Notes under the pieces: generated by a model
What the model was told of the DNA's origin: nothing
Database searches by the model: none
The model's input: the letters and a program-made list of their open reading frames with translations, nothing else
Program-made: the position numbers and the translations under genes
NCBI RefSeq assembly: GCF_000429945.1
Contig: NZ_AUCV01000003.1
Coordinates: 1-64,000 of the forward strand
Reading direction: 5' to 3'
DNA: 64,000 bases
Origin: Desulfogranum japonicum DSM 18378
GTDB taxonomy: Bacteria > Desulfobacterota > Desulfobulbia > Desulfobulbales > Desulfobulbaceae
Part shown: in pieces, positions 44,257 through 52,102 of the stretch
Layout: each line of letters opens with the position of its first letter
Numbering within the stretch: the first letter of the stretch is position 1

Positions 44257-44438
44257 AAACTATCCCGTTGCTTTTAGGGTGAAGTACTTGGCTGATATTG
44301 AGAAAATGCCTGATATTCTTAAAAATACTTGCAACCTTCTGTCGGGTTGGTGAAAATAGGCGTTTGGGTTCGCGGTTACGTTCATCAAACAACTCGAGCC
44401 TTTGGAAAAGCTATTATTTTTAGAGAAATTCTCATTAG

Positions 44439-45050
44439 ATGTTTATGAAAGGTGAAACGCATTTTATTATTGGAATGGCCGTTACAACAACCCTTGTGAC
44501 TGCCAATGTTATTGTACCCTCGATATTTCTTTTTGCATCAGCTGCAGCTGGCAGTTATTTGCCGGATATAGATCATGGAAATGGGAAAATTAATGTCTCC
44601 CTGGGGCTCACCAAAGTATCATACCTGGCCCTTGCTATCCTTGTTTTGTATTACAAGGTGAACAGTGAGACGATTATCATCGCCCTGGTGTTGCTTGCCG
44701 TGGGATTCAGTCACCACAGAGGTATAACCCACAGCTTTTTAGCTCTGGTCTCGCTATTTTGTATAACAGATAATTTGCCAGGTTCGATTCAGGCCGGTCT
44801 GGTGGTCGGGTATGCAACGCACCTGTTGTCAGATTTTTGTACAGATCAGGGAATTGAGTTACTGTACCCCTGGGGGAAAAATTTCAGGGCACCCCTTACC
44901 ATTACCACCGGCAAGTGGGGTGAACGATTGGTTGCAGGCTGCTGTTCGGTAATTGCCATTTGCAATATTCTTCTCATGACACCTGAATTCAGGGAGCTTC
45001 TGCCTGTTGAATGGTTGGATTTTACCTCTAACATCAAAGGGATATTTTAG
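44439..45050 (+). CDS. DUF457/YdjM-like membrane-bound putative metal-dependent hydrolase
   Basis: A 203-residue membrane protein with four to five hydrophobic segments. The family's conserved polar blocks are here: MKGETHFIIG, SYLPDIDHGNGKI, SHHRGITHSFLAL and GYATHLLSDFCTDQGIELLYPW. The His and Asp residues suggest a metal site at the membrane; LexA-regulated YdjM of E. coli belongs to this family, but the reaction is unknown. A second ATG two codons inside may be the true start. It is followed closely (48 bp) by a PHP-domain gene in the same direction. Confidence 0.8.
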   Translation: MFMKGETHFIIGMAVTTTLVTANVIVPSIFLFASAAAGSYLPDIDHGNGKINVSLGLTKVSYLALAILVLYYKVNSETIIIALVLLAVGFSHHRGITHSFLALVSLFCITDNLPGSIQAGLVVGYATHLLSDFCTDQGIELLYPWGKNFRAPLTITTGKWGERLVAGCCSVIAICNILLMTPEFRELLPVEWLDFTSNIKGIF

Positions 45051-45098
45051 CAGGCAGGCACAAAACGTTGTGTCGGCTTGTTTTTCCGGGAGATTATA

Positions 45099-45848
45099 AT
45101 GCATATTCAAGTTGACAGCCACACCCATACCGTGGCCAGTGGCCACGCCTATTCCACACTTGCTGAAAATATCAATGTGGCTGCGGCCCGTGGAATCAAA
45201 CTGCTGGCCCACACCGATCATGGGCCGGCAATGCCTGGGGCACCCCATGTGTGGTTTTTTATGAATATGAAAGTTTTACCCCGCATTATGCACGGCGTCG
45301 GACTGTTGCGCGGTGTGGAGGCAAATATTATTAATTTTCATGGTGAGCTTGATATCGATGAGGATGCCCGCTGCCAGATGGATATTGTACTTTTCGGATT
45401 TCATGAGCCCATTGTAACCCCAGGCTCAAAACGTCAACATACGGAAGCTGTTATCAGGGCAATGGAATCTGGCAAGGTAGATGTTTTTGCCCACGGTGGC
45501 AATCCACGTTTTCCCCTCAATGCAGAAGAGGTAGCCCAAGCGGCTGTGGATAATAATGTACTTATTGAAATTAATAATTCTTCTTTCACAACGTCCAGAG
45601 TGGGCAGCAGAAATAATTGTGCCGCCCTTGCCGAAGCTGTTGGTAATAAGGGTGGGTATCTCACCTTTGGCAGTGATGCTCACCTTGCCGATAAAGTAGG
45701 TAACTTTGATGAATGTCTGGCTTTGATCAGGTCTGTAGAGTTTCCTGCAGAGCGCATTCTCAGTTGTAATGGCACAGCATATCTGGATTTTCTCAAATTG
45801 CGAAAACCTCATCTGGATATGTCAGGCTTTGATTCTCTCTTTGGCTGA
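45099..45848 (+). CDS. PHP-domain phosphatase (YcdX-like)
   Basis: A 249-residue enzyme of the YcdX branch of PHP phosphoesterases. The metal ligands are visible in order: DSHTHTVASGHAYS, LAHTDHGP, GVEANI, FGFHEP, VFAHGGNPRFP and FGSDAHLADKVG. These build the trinuclear (Zn/Mn) site used to hydrolyse phosphate esters. GGGAG precedes the ATG at 45099. The substrate is not known for most members. It probably shares a transcript with the DUF457 gene. Confidence 0.88.
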   Translation: MHIQVDSHTHTVASGHAYSTLAENINVAAARGIKLLAHTDHGPAMPGAPHVWFFMNMKVLPRIMHGVGLLRGVEANIINFHGELDIDEDARCQMDIVLFGFHEPIVTPGSKRQHTEAVIRAMESGKVDVFAHGGNPRFPLNAEEVAQAAVDNNVLIEINNSSFTTSRVGSRNNCAALAEAVGNKGGYLTFGSDAHLADKVGNFDECLALIRSVEFPAERILSCNGTAYLDFLKLRKPHLDMSGFDSLFG

Positions 45849-45885
45849 GAGGTTTGGTCAGGAAGCTTTATTGCCACCTTGAGAG

Positions 45886-46054
45886 TTAAGGGTCACGGCA
45901 AAAATAAATTATCCAATCTTGCCTGTCTATCAACTCGGTAACGTCGTCGCGTCAATGGCTCAATACCACCCAGTATGGAACCATTGACGCGACGACGTTA
46001 CCAAACCGATATCCTACGCAATTTTTGGATAGTAATTATTTTCCGCGACTCTTA
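45886..46054. repeat. Family A inverted-repeat element, copy 2 (inverted)
   Basis: TTAAGGGTCACGG at the left and TTTTCCGCGACTCTTA at the right are the outer ends. Inside, two 22-bp arms at 45937-45958 and 45981-46002 are perfect inverted repeats around a 22-base loop. Read on the minus strand it aligns with 4641-4806 from end to end. It fills the gap between two convergent genes. Confidence 0.85.
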
Positions 46055-46570
46055 TTATTTCTGAATCATCTTGTTCAACTCTTCAAGACTCATATCTTCG
46101 TCATAAATGCCTGCGGAAACCTGGTACGGCTGACCGGGTACCTGCAGAACGTAGGTAACCTTGCGAACAGGTTTTGTTTCTCCCGCCTTGGGCCACCAAT
46201 ATTCCACCCAGCCGCCTTTGGGATCCTCAGCCGCTTCACAAATAAGTCGAGTGATGGCATTGCCGCGAATGTCCACAATAGAGCTGAATTTTTCAGGACT
46301 CCACTTGAGGAGATTTGGATTGATATGGCCTACAATCTGTTGACTCCCACAGTTATAAACCTGTACATAGGTGTCTTTCCAGGCAAAGGCCCCCTTGGGG
46401 TCGTTAAACGCCTCCAGGCCCTGTGCCCCTTCTGATTGGAGCAGTGCCACTCCCCTGTGAACGCCATTATATATTTCCTGGGGTGTTGCACTGTCGGCAG
46501 CTTTGGCTACATGGAAAGAAAACAGCGCTATCGCACACACCATCAGGTTAACCGTCTGTCGTATTTTCAT
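46055..46570 (-). CDS. Secreted single-Cache-domain protein
   Basis: A 171-residue protein with a signal peptide (MKIRQTVNLMVCAIALFSF, cleavage after AKA). The mature part is a single Cache_2-type sensor fold: GVALLQSEGAQGLEAFNDP, FAWKDTYVQVYNC, GHINPNLLKW, RGNAITRLICEAAEDPKGGWVEYWWPK and KVTYVLQVPG. GGWVEYWWPKPGxxxxxxKxSY is characteristic of Cache domains in chemoreceptors and kinases. Here it has no membrane or output domain, so it would be a soluble periplasmic ligand binder. Partner unknown. Confidence 0.82.
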   Translation of the reverse strand: MKIRQTVNLMVCAIALFSFHVAKAADSATPQEIYNGVHRGVALLQSEGAQGLEAFNDPKGAFAWKDTYVQVYNCGSQQIVGHINPNLLKWSPEKFSSIVDIRGNAITRLICEAAEDPKGGWVEYWWPKAGETKPVRKVTYVLQVPGQPYQVSAGIYDEDMSLEELNKMIQK

Positions 46571-46874
46571 AAAATTTTTGAAAAAAACTATCTGCGAGCA
46601 ACCCGGACCTTGGATGTTGCCGTGTTATGTATTCGATATTTCATCCCCTTTAAGAGAAATCAGCTTAGGCGACCTGAGGACAGAAGTCAAGTATCCATCA
46701 GCCAGAACCTGTATTCAACAGCGTAAGGAAATTGAGCAGTACTGCCTGAAAATGTATGTCTGTTTCAACCAAAGGTGAATACGGGTGGGGAACAAGAGTT
46801 TTTGATTTGTGACCAGTAACATTGTATAACCAGTTGTCACGATTCCGTTTTCATACAAAACAACTATACTGACC
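46571..46874. other. Divergent intergenic region
   Basis: It separates the Cache gene (leftward) and the nucleotidyltransferase gene (rightward). TGTGACCAGTAAC and AGTTGTCACG near 46810-46845 resemble ends of family E, but no full copy is present. Confidence 0.3.
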
Positions 46875-47669
46875 ATGATATCTGAAAAAATTCAAACAAC
46901 AATTCTTGATCGATTGCGAGCAGCAGAAGTGGAACATAATGTAACTATACTCTATGCCTGTGAATCAGGGAGCAGGGCATGGGGTTTTGCTTCAGAAGAT
47001 TCGGATTATGACGTTCGTTTCATCTACGCGCACAGGCCGGAGTGGTATCTTTCATTTGACGTGGAGTATCGTCGAGATGTTATCGAGTATCCCATTGTGG
47101 ACGAAATTGATTGTGGCGGTTGGGATATCAGAAAAGCCTTGTATTTATTTACAAGAACAAACGGTGCACTGATCGAATGGCTCAACAGTCCGATACGATA
47201 TATTGAAAAAAATTCTTTTGCTGAGCAACTCAGAAACTACGCTCCTCAAGTCATGAACAGGCTGGCCCTGCAATATCATTACAGCCACATGGCGCGAAGA
47301 AATGCCAGAGAGCCTCTTTTCCAGGACACAGTGAAGCTGAAAAAATATTTCTACGTACTTCGTTCCCTTTTGGCACTGCGCTTTATTGAGGCGTATGGCA
47401 CGCCGCCACCTGTAGAATTTGAAAAGCTGGTTCAAAGTGTGGCTCCCGCAGCCATCCATTCCGATATTTATCGTTTGCTGGATAGTAAACGCAATGCACC
47501 AGAAGTATCACAATGTGCTTCTGTTCCCGTTATTAATGATTTTATTCAAAAAGAACTGGAGCAGTATGCCAATACCTTCAGTGGTCAGGGGCGTCCGGAT
47601 CTGCTCGATAAAAGGGAGATTCGTGAAACATTGAACAGTTATTTTCAAGAAGCCGTCGGCCGGTTGTGA
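46875..47669 (+). CDS. RlaP-family nucleotidyltransferase
   Basis: A 264-residue protein with the polymerase-beta-type active site GSRAWGFASEDSDYDVRF near residues 33-50, where the two Asp residues bind metal. DVIEYPIVDEIDCGGWDIRKAL and LFTRTNGALIEWLNSP follow, as in the RlaP group (PF10127) linked to RNA-ligase repair genes in other bacteria. No RNA ligase is near it here. The downstream symporter gene begins four bases after its stop, so the two are probably one transcript. Its nucleotide and target are unknown. Confidence 0.82.
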   Translation: MISEKIQTTILDRLRAAEVEHNVTILYACESGSRAWGFASEDSDYDVRFIYAHRPEWYLSFDVEYRRDVIEYPIVDEIDCGGWDIRKALYLFTRTNGALIEWLNSPIRYIEKNSFAEQLRNYAPQVMNRLALQYHYSHMARRNAREPLFQDTVKLKKYFYVLRSLLALRFIEAYGTPPPVEFEKLVQSVAPAAIHSDIYRLLDSKRNAPEVSQCASVPVINDFIQKELEQYANTFSGQGRPDLLDKREIRETLNSYFQEAVGRL

Positions 47670-47673
47670 TGTA

Positions 47674-48966
47674 ATGCCTTATATCTATCAGATCACTTTT
47701 ATACTTACTTTTCTGGGCATCAGTATTCTTTCTGTCCGTCGATCGGCAAAGGTGCAATCAGCGGATGAATTTTCAGTTGCCAGTCGGTCCCTTGCTGCAC
47801 CTGGTGTATCCTGGGTCATTATCGGCACACTGGTGGGCGGGGTTTCTACCATAGGCACTGTTCAGACAGCATATACCCACGGTATCTCTGCAGGAATTTT
47901 TACCTTTGGCAGCGGGTTGTCCTGTTTTGTTCTCGGGTGTTTTTTTGCACGGGCCCTACGCGAAGAGGGCGTGGTGACTGTTTCCGAATATCTGGGCCGG
48001 TTTTTCGGCCAGAGGTTTCGTCGCTACTGCAGTGCCATTAATTCCATGGGCATGTTTATCCACGTGGTAGGGCAATTTCTTGCTTCCATCGCTATTTTAC
48101 AGGCAGTGTTCCATTTTGGCGATGTGGCCTCTGTGCTGATTACCATGTGTCTTATTGGCGTGTTTGTCCTGTCTGGCGGTATTGCCGGTGCAGGGTTGAT
48201 CGGTAAGATCAAATTTTTCATGCTGTACCTTATTATGCTTACCTGTGCAGGGGTAGCATTGAGTAAAGGAGGAGGAATGGAGGGTATCATTTCCAGGCTA
48301 CCGGTCGGGATTGATATGCTCGGATTCAGTCACTATGGTATTAAGACCGCCGTGCTGGATATGTTTTCCATGCTGGTTGGGGTGCTTTCCACCCAGATTT
48401 ATCTCCAGGCTATTTTTTCTGCCAGGGACGTTCGCGCGGCCCGTAACGGTGCCTTTCTGAGTGCCATCATCATTCCGCCTGTGGGCGTTCTCGGTATCAT
48501 TGTGGGCCTCTATCTGCGGGCAAACCATCCGGAAGTGGCTGCCAGTCCGGCCCAGGCTTTACCATATTTTCTGGAACAGTATTTTCCCCCACTTCTGGCA
48601 GCCTTTTTTTCAGCAGGTATTCTGTTGATTGTCCTGGGTACAGGGGCTGGCCTGGTTCTGGGCGTAACCACAAATCTTTATAATGATTTTATTTGTCAGG
48701 GGAGAGTGTTTGAAAACAAAACGCGGTCAGTAACAATTGTTCGGGCAAGCGCCCTGTTAGTGTTGTTATCTGCCTCCCTGCTTGTTTTCACTGGGCTTGA
48801 TTCCACCATTCTCAAATGGAGCTACATGTCCATGGGGCTCAGAGGGGCAGCGGTTTTTGCTGGTCTTTGTGTGTTGGTTTTTTGTCAAAAGCTGGCTTCT
48901 TCGCGGTTGGTTCTCTTCCTCCTGTATCTGTTACCCGTAATGTATATTGTTTTACAGATTCTGTAG
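47674..48966 (+). CDS. Sodium:solute symporter family transporter
   Basis: A 430-residue membrane protein with 11-12 predicted helices. SADEFSVASRSLAAPGVSWV near the start and GTLVGGVSTIGTVQTAYTHG (helix 2) are marks of the SSS family, followed by EEGVVTVSEYLGRFFGQRFR. It would use a sodium gradient to import a small solute; the substrate cannot be told. It is slightly shorter than the usual 480-550 residues, with the last helices missing compared with larger members, but the frame ends cleanly. Translation is likely coupled to the RlaP-like gene. Confidence 0.85.
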   Translation: MPYIYQITFILTFLGISILSVRRSAKVQSADEFSVASRSLAAPGVSWVIIGTLVGGVSTIGTVQTAYTHGISAGIFTFGSGLSCFVLGCFFARALREEGVVTVSEYLGRFFGQRFRRYCSAINSMGMFIHVVGQFLASIAILQAVFHFGDVASVLITMCLIGVFVLSGGIAGAGLIGKIKFFMLYLIMLTCAGVALSKGGGMEGIISRLPVGIDMLGFSHYGIKTAVLDMFSMLVGVLSTQIYLQAIFSARDVRAARNGAFLSAIIIPPVGVLGIIVGLYLRANHPEVAASPAQALPYFLEQYFPPLLAAFFSAGILLIVLGTGAGLVLGVTTNLYNDFICQGRVFENKTRSVTIVRASALLVLLSASLLVFTGLDSTILKWSYMSMGLRGAAVFAGLCVLVFCQKLASSRLVLFLLYLLPVMYIVLQIL

Positions 48967-49028
48967 GAGAAACAATCGAAACAGATTCGGAGTCATCAAA
49001 CTGTTTTTTTGCTACAATGATGTTGACC

Positions 49029-50288
49029 GGCAATGGGGGTCCTATCGTTCTTACAAAACCAAAAGACACAATATTTTGAGTTTCACAAAGTGTCGGCACT
49101 GGGGTTAGACCGTTCTCGGGATAAAAAAGAAGTTTCCCCTCCAGTCTTTTTTGATCGATTAAAAGGCCTTGGGCATTGTTAAAATATCGATCAATGTCAA
49201 TGCATTTGAGATAATTCCAAGCGCCACAGCAGGCACCACTCCTGTTGTCCAGTGAGGCCGAACAAAATTATGGATGATCTGGTGAACATCCAAAGTGCGC
49301 TGTAATCCATCCGTGGTTTTTGCGTAGGTATTGGTTCGCCTTCGAAATGCACTGTTCCGGCGGCGGATAGAAGCATTTTACGCCTCAAGGTGATTTGCGT
49401 TAATTTCAGAATCTTGACAGTCGGCTGTATCTGGGTGTTCACGCCATGGTGCATGGTATTTAGGACGCTTGCGGCCTTTCTTTTTCTGTTGGCTCCCCTT
49501 ATTTTTAACGCGAGCTTTGACACCACGTGGTAGTACTCGCGGTGGGCGTCCACGTTTGCCGGTTTCCAGTACCTCAGAACATATTTCAAAAAGTGCGTTC
49601 CCATATCGTCTTTCACCATCTGAAAAAAACGTAACGTCACCAGTGTTGTCAATAAAGTCACACATCTTTTCCATAACGGCTCTGAAGAGACTTTCATTTT
49701 TTTCTCCGCATTTTTGATCTACGATGAAACGACTGCTACGTTCTATGATCACGACTGTCCAGCCTTTAGAGGCAGACGGATCTGTTCGATTTCCCACAAT
49801 GGTGTAGAGTTCGTCACCTTCAAAGGTGAGGGAAATAAAATTGAAACAAAGTGAGTACAGCATCAAAGTAGATTTTTGTTCCGCAAATCGTCTCTCCCAA
49901 TTTGAAATCGTTTTTTTGTCAGCTCCAAGCACTCGCCCAGTAGCGCGTAGGGCAAGTCCCCCGCTGCGCATTTTTAATGCAAGGGCAACTTTGCTTATTG
50001 GAGACTTAAGGGACTCCATAGCGCTTCCGGCAGTTTCGGAAAAAATATTTGAACAATCATTGCATGACAAAAGGACACGCTCACCATTATGGATTGTCGT
50101 ATATTGCTTGCACACAGTGGAACGGGTTGACCTACATCTCGGGCAAGGGGGGCTTTTATTAATTTTCATGCAAGAGTTTTTAACTTCCTGGTGAGCTAAA
50201 CCCAAGAAATTAATTACGATAATGACACTTTGTGAAACTCAAAATATTGTGTCTTTGGGTTTTGCAAGAACGATAGGACCCCAGTGCC
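49029..50288 (-). mobile_element. IS1-like insertion sequence with ~65-bp inverted repeats, inactivated
   Basis: Near-identical inverted ends (49029-49094 and 50224-50288) begin GGCA.TGGGGTCCTATCG on the outside and continue through ACACAATATTTTGAGTTTC to CACAAAGTGTC. They enclose a transposase with an internal stop. The right end interrupts hsdM after SFT. Sequences outside the two ends (GTTGACC and GTAAAGCTT) do not match, so no target duplication is visible. GGCACTGGGG occurs once more just inside the left end, at 49095-49104. Confidence 0.8.
49159..50169 (-). pseudogene. IS1-like transposase, interrupted by an in-frame stop
   Basis: The frame starts MKINKSPPCPRCRS with a zinc-binding CPRC-x~24-CNDC, then a helix-turn-helix (LGADKKTISNWERRFAEQK). 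The catalytic part has FEGDELYTIVGNR (first Asp), VTFFSDGERRYG (second) and EINANHLEA (Glu region). A TAA at 49378-49380 stops it. The same frame then continues with NASIRRRNSAFRRRTNTYAK, TTDGLQRTLDVHQI and ends at 49159. A single base change restores the full protein of about 336 residues, so the loss is recent. Read-through cannot be excluded but is unlikely. Confidence 0.8.
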
Positions 50289-50670
50289 GTAAAGCTTGCT
50301 TCATCGCCGTTGAGGTCCTTTAAAAACGGAAAGACCCTGTTTTGCACATGTTGCAGCATCTCTTCTGCCTGCATACGCTTGAACTCACTCCAACGAAGAC
50401 TTCTTTTCTCTATTTTGAAGGGTTCCTGGTCCTTTTCGCCCTTATCTCGATGTTCCGGGGGAATCCAAAATCCATCGAAACGGGATGTAAATGGCTCCTT
50501 TGTCCATTCAGCATCCTGGACCTGCTTGAGATCAAGATCGTCCAGTCTTTTCATAAAGAGCAGATGGTGATCTGCTCGATGGCGGTAAGTGGGTTCGAAA
50601 TTCCACCGCTCCAAAATTTATTCCAGAGCTGGTCGATTTTTGATTTAAGGGCTGGGTTATTTTGCAGCAT
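50289..50670 (-). pseudogene. hsdM: Type I restriction-modification methylase HsdM, N-terminal fragment
   Basis: Only the HsdM N-terminal domain remains: [27 protein letters not shown], then after a one-base deletion near 50561-50572 [20 protein letters not shown] and HVQNRVFPFLKDLNGDE. At SFT the insertion sequence begins. The methyltransferase domain (NPPF motif) and any hsdS gene are missing from the window. The fragment overlaps the end of the upstream AlbA-like gene by 14 bases, so it was the next gene of the hsd operon. Confidence 0.85.
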
Positions 50671-52102
50671 GTATTCTTCCTTTGTCGGTCAGTCGGTATT
50701 TTTGCAGTTTGCTTTTGGGTTTGTCTGGAATGGTCATTTCGATAAAGCCACCATGTAGAGCAGGGGTGAGATATTCTTGGCTGAAATTCTTTCTGTCTTT
50801 TAGCTCTAATGCTTCCATGAGTTCTCCCCGTGCCATTTCACCTTGAAGAACAGTAAGGAGCCTTTCAACATGAGGGGTAACATGTGGGGTGTCATGAGGG
50901 GTGTCATGAGGGGTTCGGTCGGTAATGATATCAGCAGAATCCGTTTCCGGAATAAAAGTTGGCCTCGGAAATTCCAATGAGAACATCGTGTTAAAGTGTA
51001 TCTTGACTCCTGGACACCTTGCCTCTACAAGGGCGGTATGGATACGCTCAATGCCCGAACCCATTTTTTCTATATAGTCGCATCGCAAGAGCAAACTGGC
51101 AATATTAGGGTTTCGACAGACACTTCGACGACCAAAATCTTTTTCTTGTAAACCTTTGGGAAGCCCGCCCGGATTGTAGATTTCGACCCGGTCGTCAAAT
51201 ATCTCCACCATGACATTTGCACCTTCCTCTAAATAATCTCTATGGCAGACACTATTGATGATTGCTTCACGCAGTGCTACTTCCGGTAGCTCTAAGATTT
51301 CTTTTCGACGGGTACTTTTTTCGGTGATTTCCCAGCGCATTTGCAGGTGTTTTTTGAGAAAAATCAGGGCATCTTCGATATTTTCCAGGATGCTGCCGGT
51401 AAGGTCCTTACGATCAAGGATATAGGCTTTAGAGGTCCCCTTAAAGAGGGCGCACACCACGTTGACATGAAACAATCGCTGGGTTGGTTCTTTTGCGAAA
51501 AAGAGTACACCCGTCTGATTGAGATAAAACTGATCATCTTTATATTCACCTGCTCCAAGGTTGGTGAGAAGATTAGCTATATCTGGTTTGGGTGAAATAT
51601 TTGCTAATTGGAGGTAGTGGTCGAGGCGTTTGCTATCAAGTGCATCCTTCCAGTCGAGATCAAGACGGAGTCGTTGGTCGAAACGAATCTTTCCTTCTGC
51701 TTGAATGAAGGCGGTGATATCTTCGGTGCTCATTTTCTGTGAGTTGGCACCGTTGCGAAGAAAGAATCCCTTGTTGCACCGATGGGGCCTGTTTGCACCT
51801 TCCGGTACATGGATAACGAGAAGTTCTTGCTGAGGGAGCTTTTCTATATGAATGGCTACTGGCGGGTCGCAGGAGGTTGCCATGCTCTCGATTTGAGAGA
51901 GGGTTTTATTGGAAGTATCACAGCCAACGATAGTATTGTTATCATCCACACCAATCAGCACACGTCCGCCGGAAGCGTTGGCAAAGGCAACCAGCTCTTT
52001 GGGGAGGTCAGAGTTAACGGTTTGCTTGAACTCTAAGGTATACCCTTCTCCTTCTTCAAGGATAAGAGAGAGTTCTTCCTCTGTTGTGGGTCGATATCTC
52101 AT
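50657..52102 (-). CDS. AlbA_2/AAA_4-domain ATP-binding protein in the hsd operon
   Basis: A 481-residue protein. Residues 1-130 are an AlbA_2 (divergent AAA_4) domain: [37 protein letters not shown]. Then comes a RecG-like/HATPase_c_4 region: [49 protein letters not shown] winged-helix C-terminus follows a run of four TPH(D/V) units. Such proteins are often encoded within type I restriction loci and are thought to bind nucleic acid or nucleotide; their role is unclear. The ATG overlaps the hsdR stop (ATGA), so translation is coupled. Confidence 0.82.
   Translation of the reverse strand: MRYRPTTEEELSLILEEGEGYTLEFKQTVNSDLPKELVAFANASGGRVLIGVDDNNTIVGCDTSNKTLSQIESMATSCDPPVAIHIEKLPQQELLVIHVPEGANRPHRCNKGFFLRNGANSQKMSTEDITAFIQAEGKIRFDQRLRLDLDWKDALDSKRLDHYLQLANISPKPDIANLLTNLGAGEYKDDQFYLNQTGVLFFAKEPTQRLFHVNVVCALFKGTSKAYILDRKDLTGSILENIEDALIFLKKHLQMRWEITEKSTRRKEILELPEVALREAIINSVCHRDYLEEGANVMVEIFDDRVEIYNPGGLPKGLQEKDFGRRSVCRNPNIASLLLRCDYIEKMGSGIERIHTALVEARCPGVKIHFNTMFSLEFPRPTFIPETDSADIITDRTPHDTPHDTPHVTPHVERLLTVLQGEMARGELMEALELKDRKNFSQEYLTPALHGGFIEMTIPDKPKSKLQKYRLTDKGRIHAAK
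50867..50914. repeat. Four 12-bp tandem repeats inside the AlbA-like gene
   Basis: Units of the form (AA/GT)CATG(A/T)GGGGT, 48 bp in all, encode the [16 protein letters not shown] linker. A multiple of three, so copy number could vary without a frameshift. Confidence 0.75.

Noticed and set aside
49015-50300. Target-site duplication flanking the IS element.
   Set aside because: The sequences outside the two ends (GTTGACC and GTAAAGCTT) do not match, so none can be claimed.
50867-50914. Possible CRISPR-like array.
   Set aside because: Units are 12 bp, directly joined without spacers, and encode a protein linker. No CRISPR array was seen in the window.
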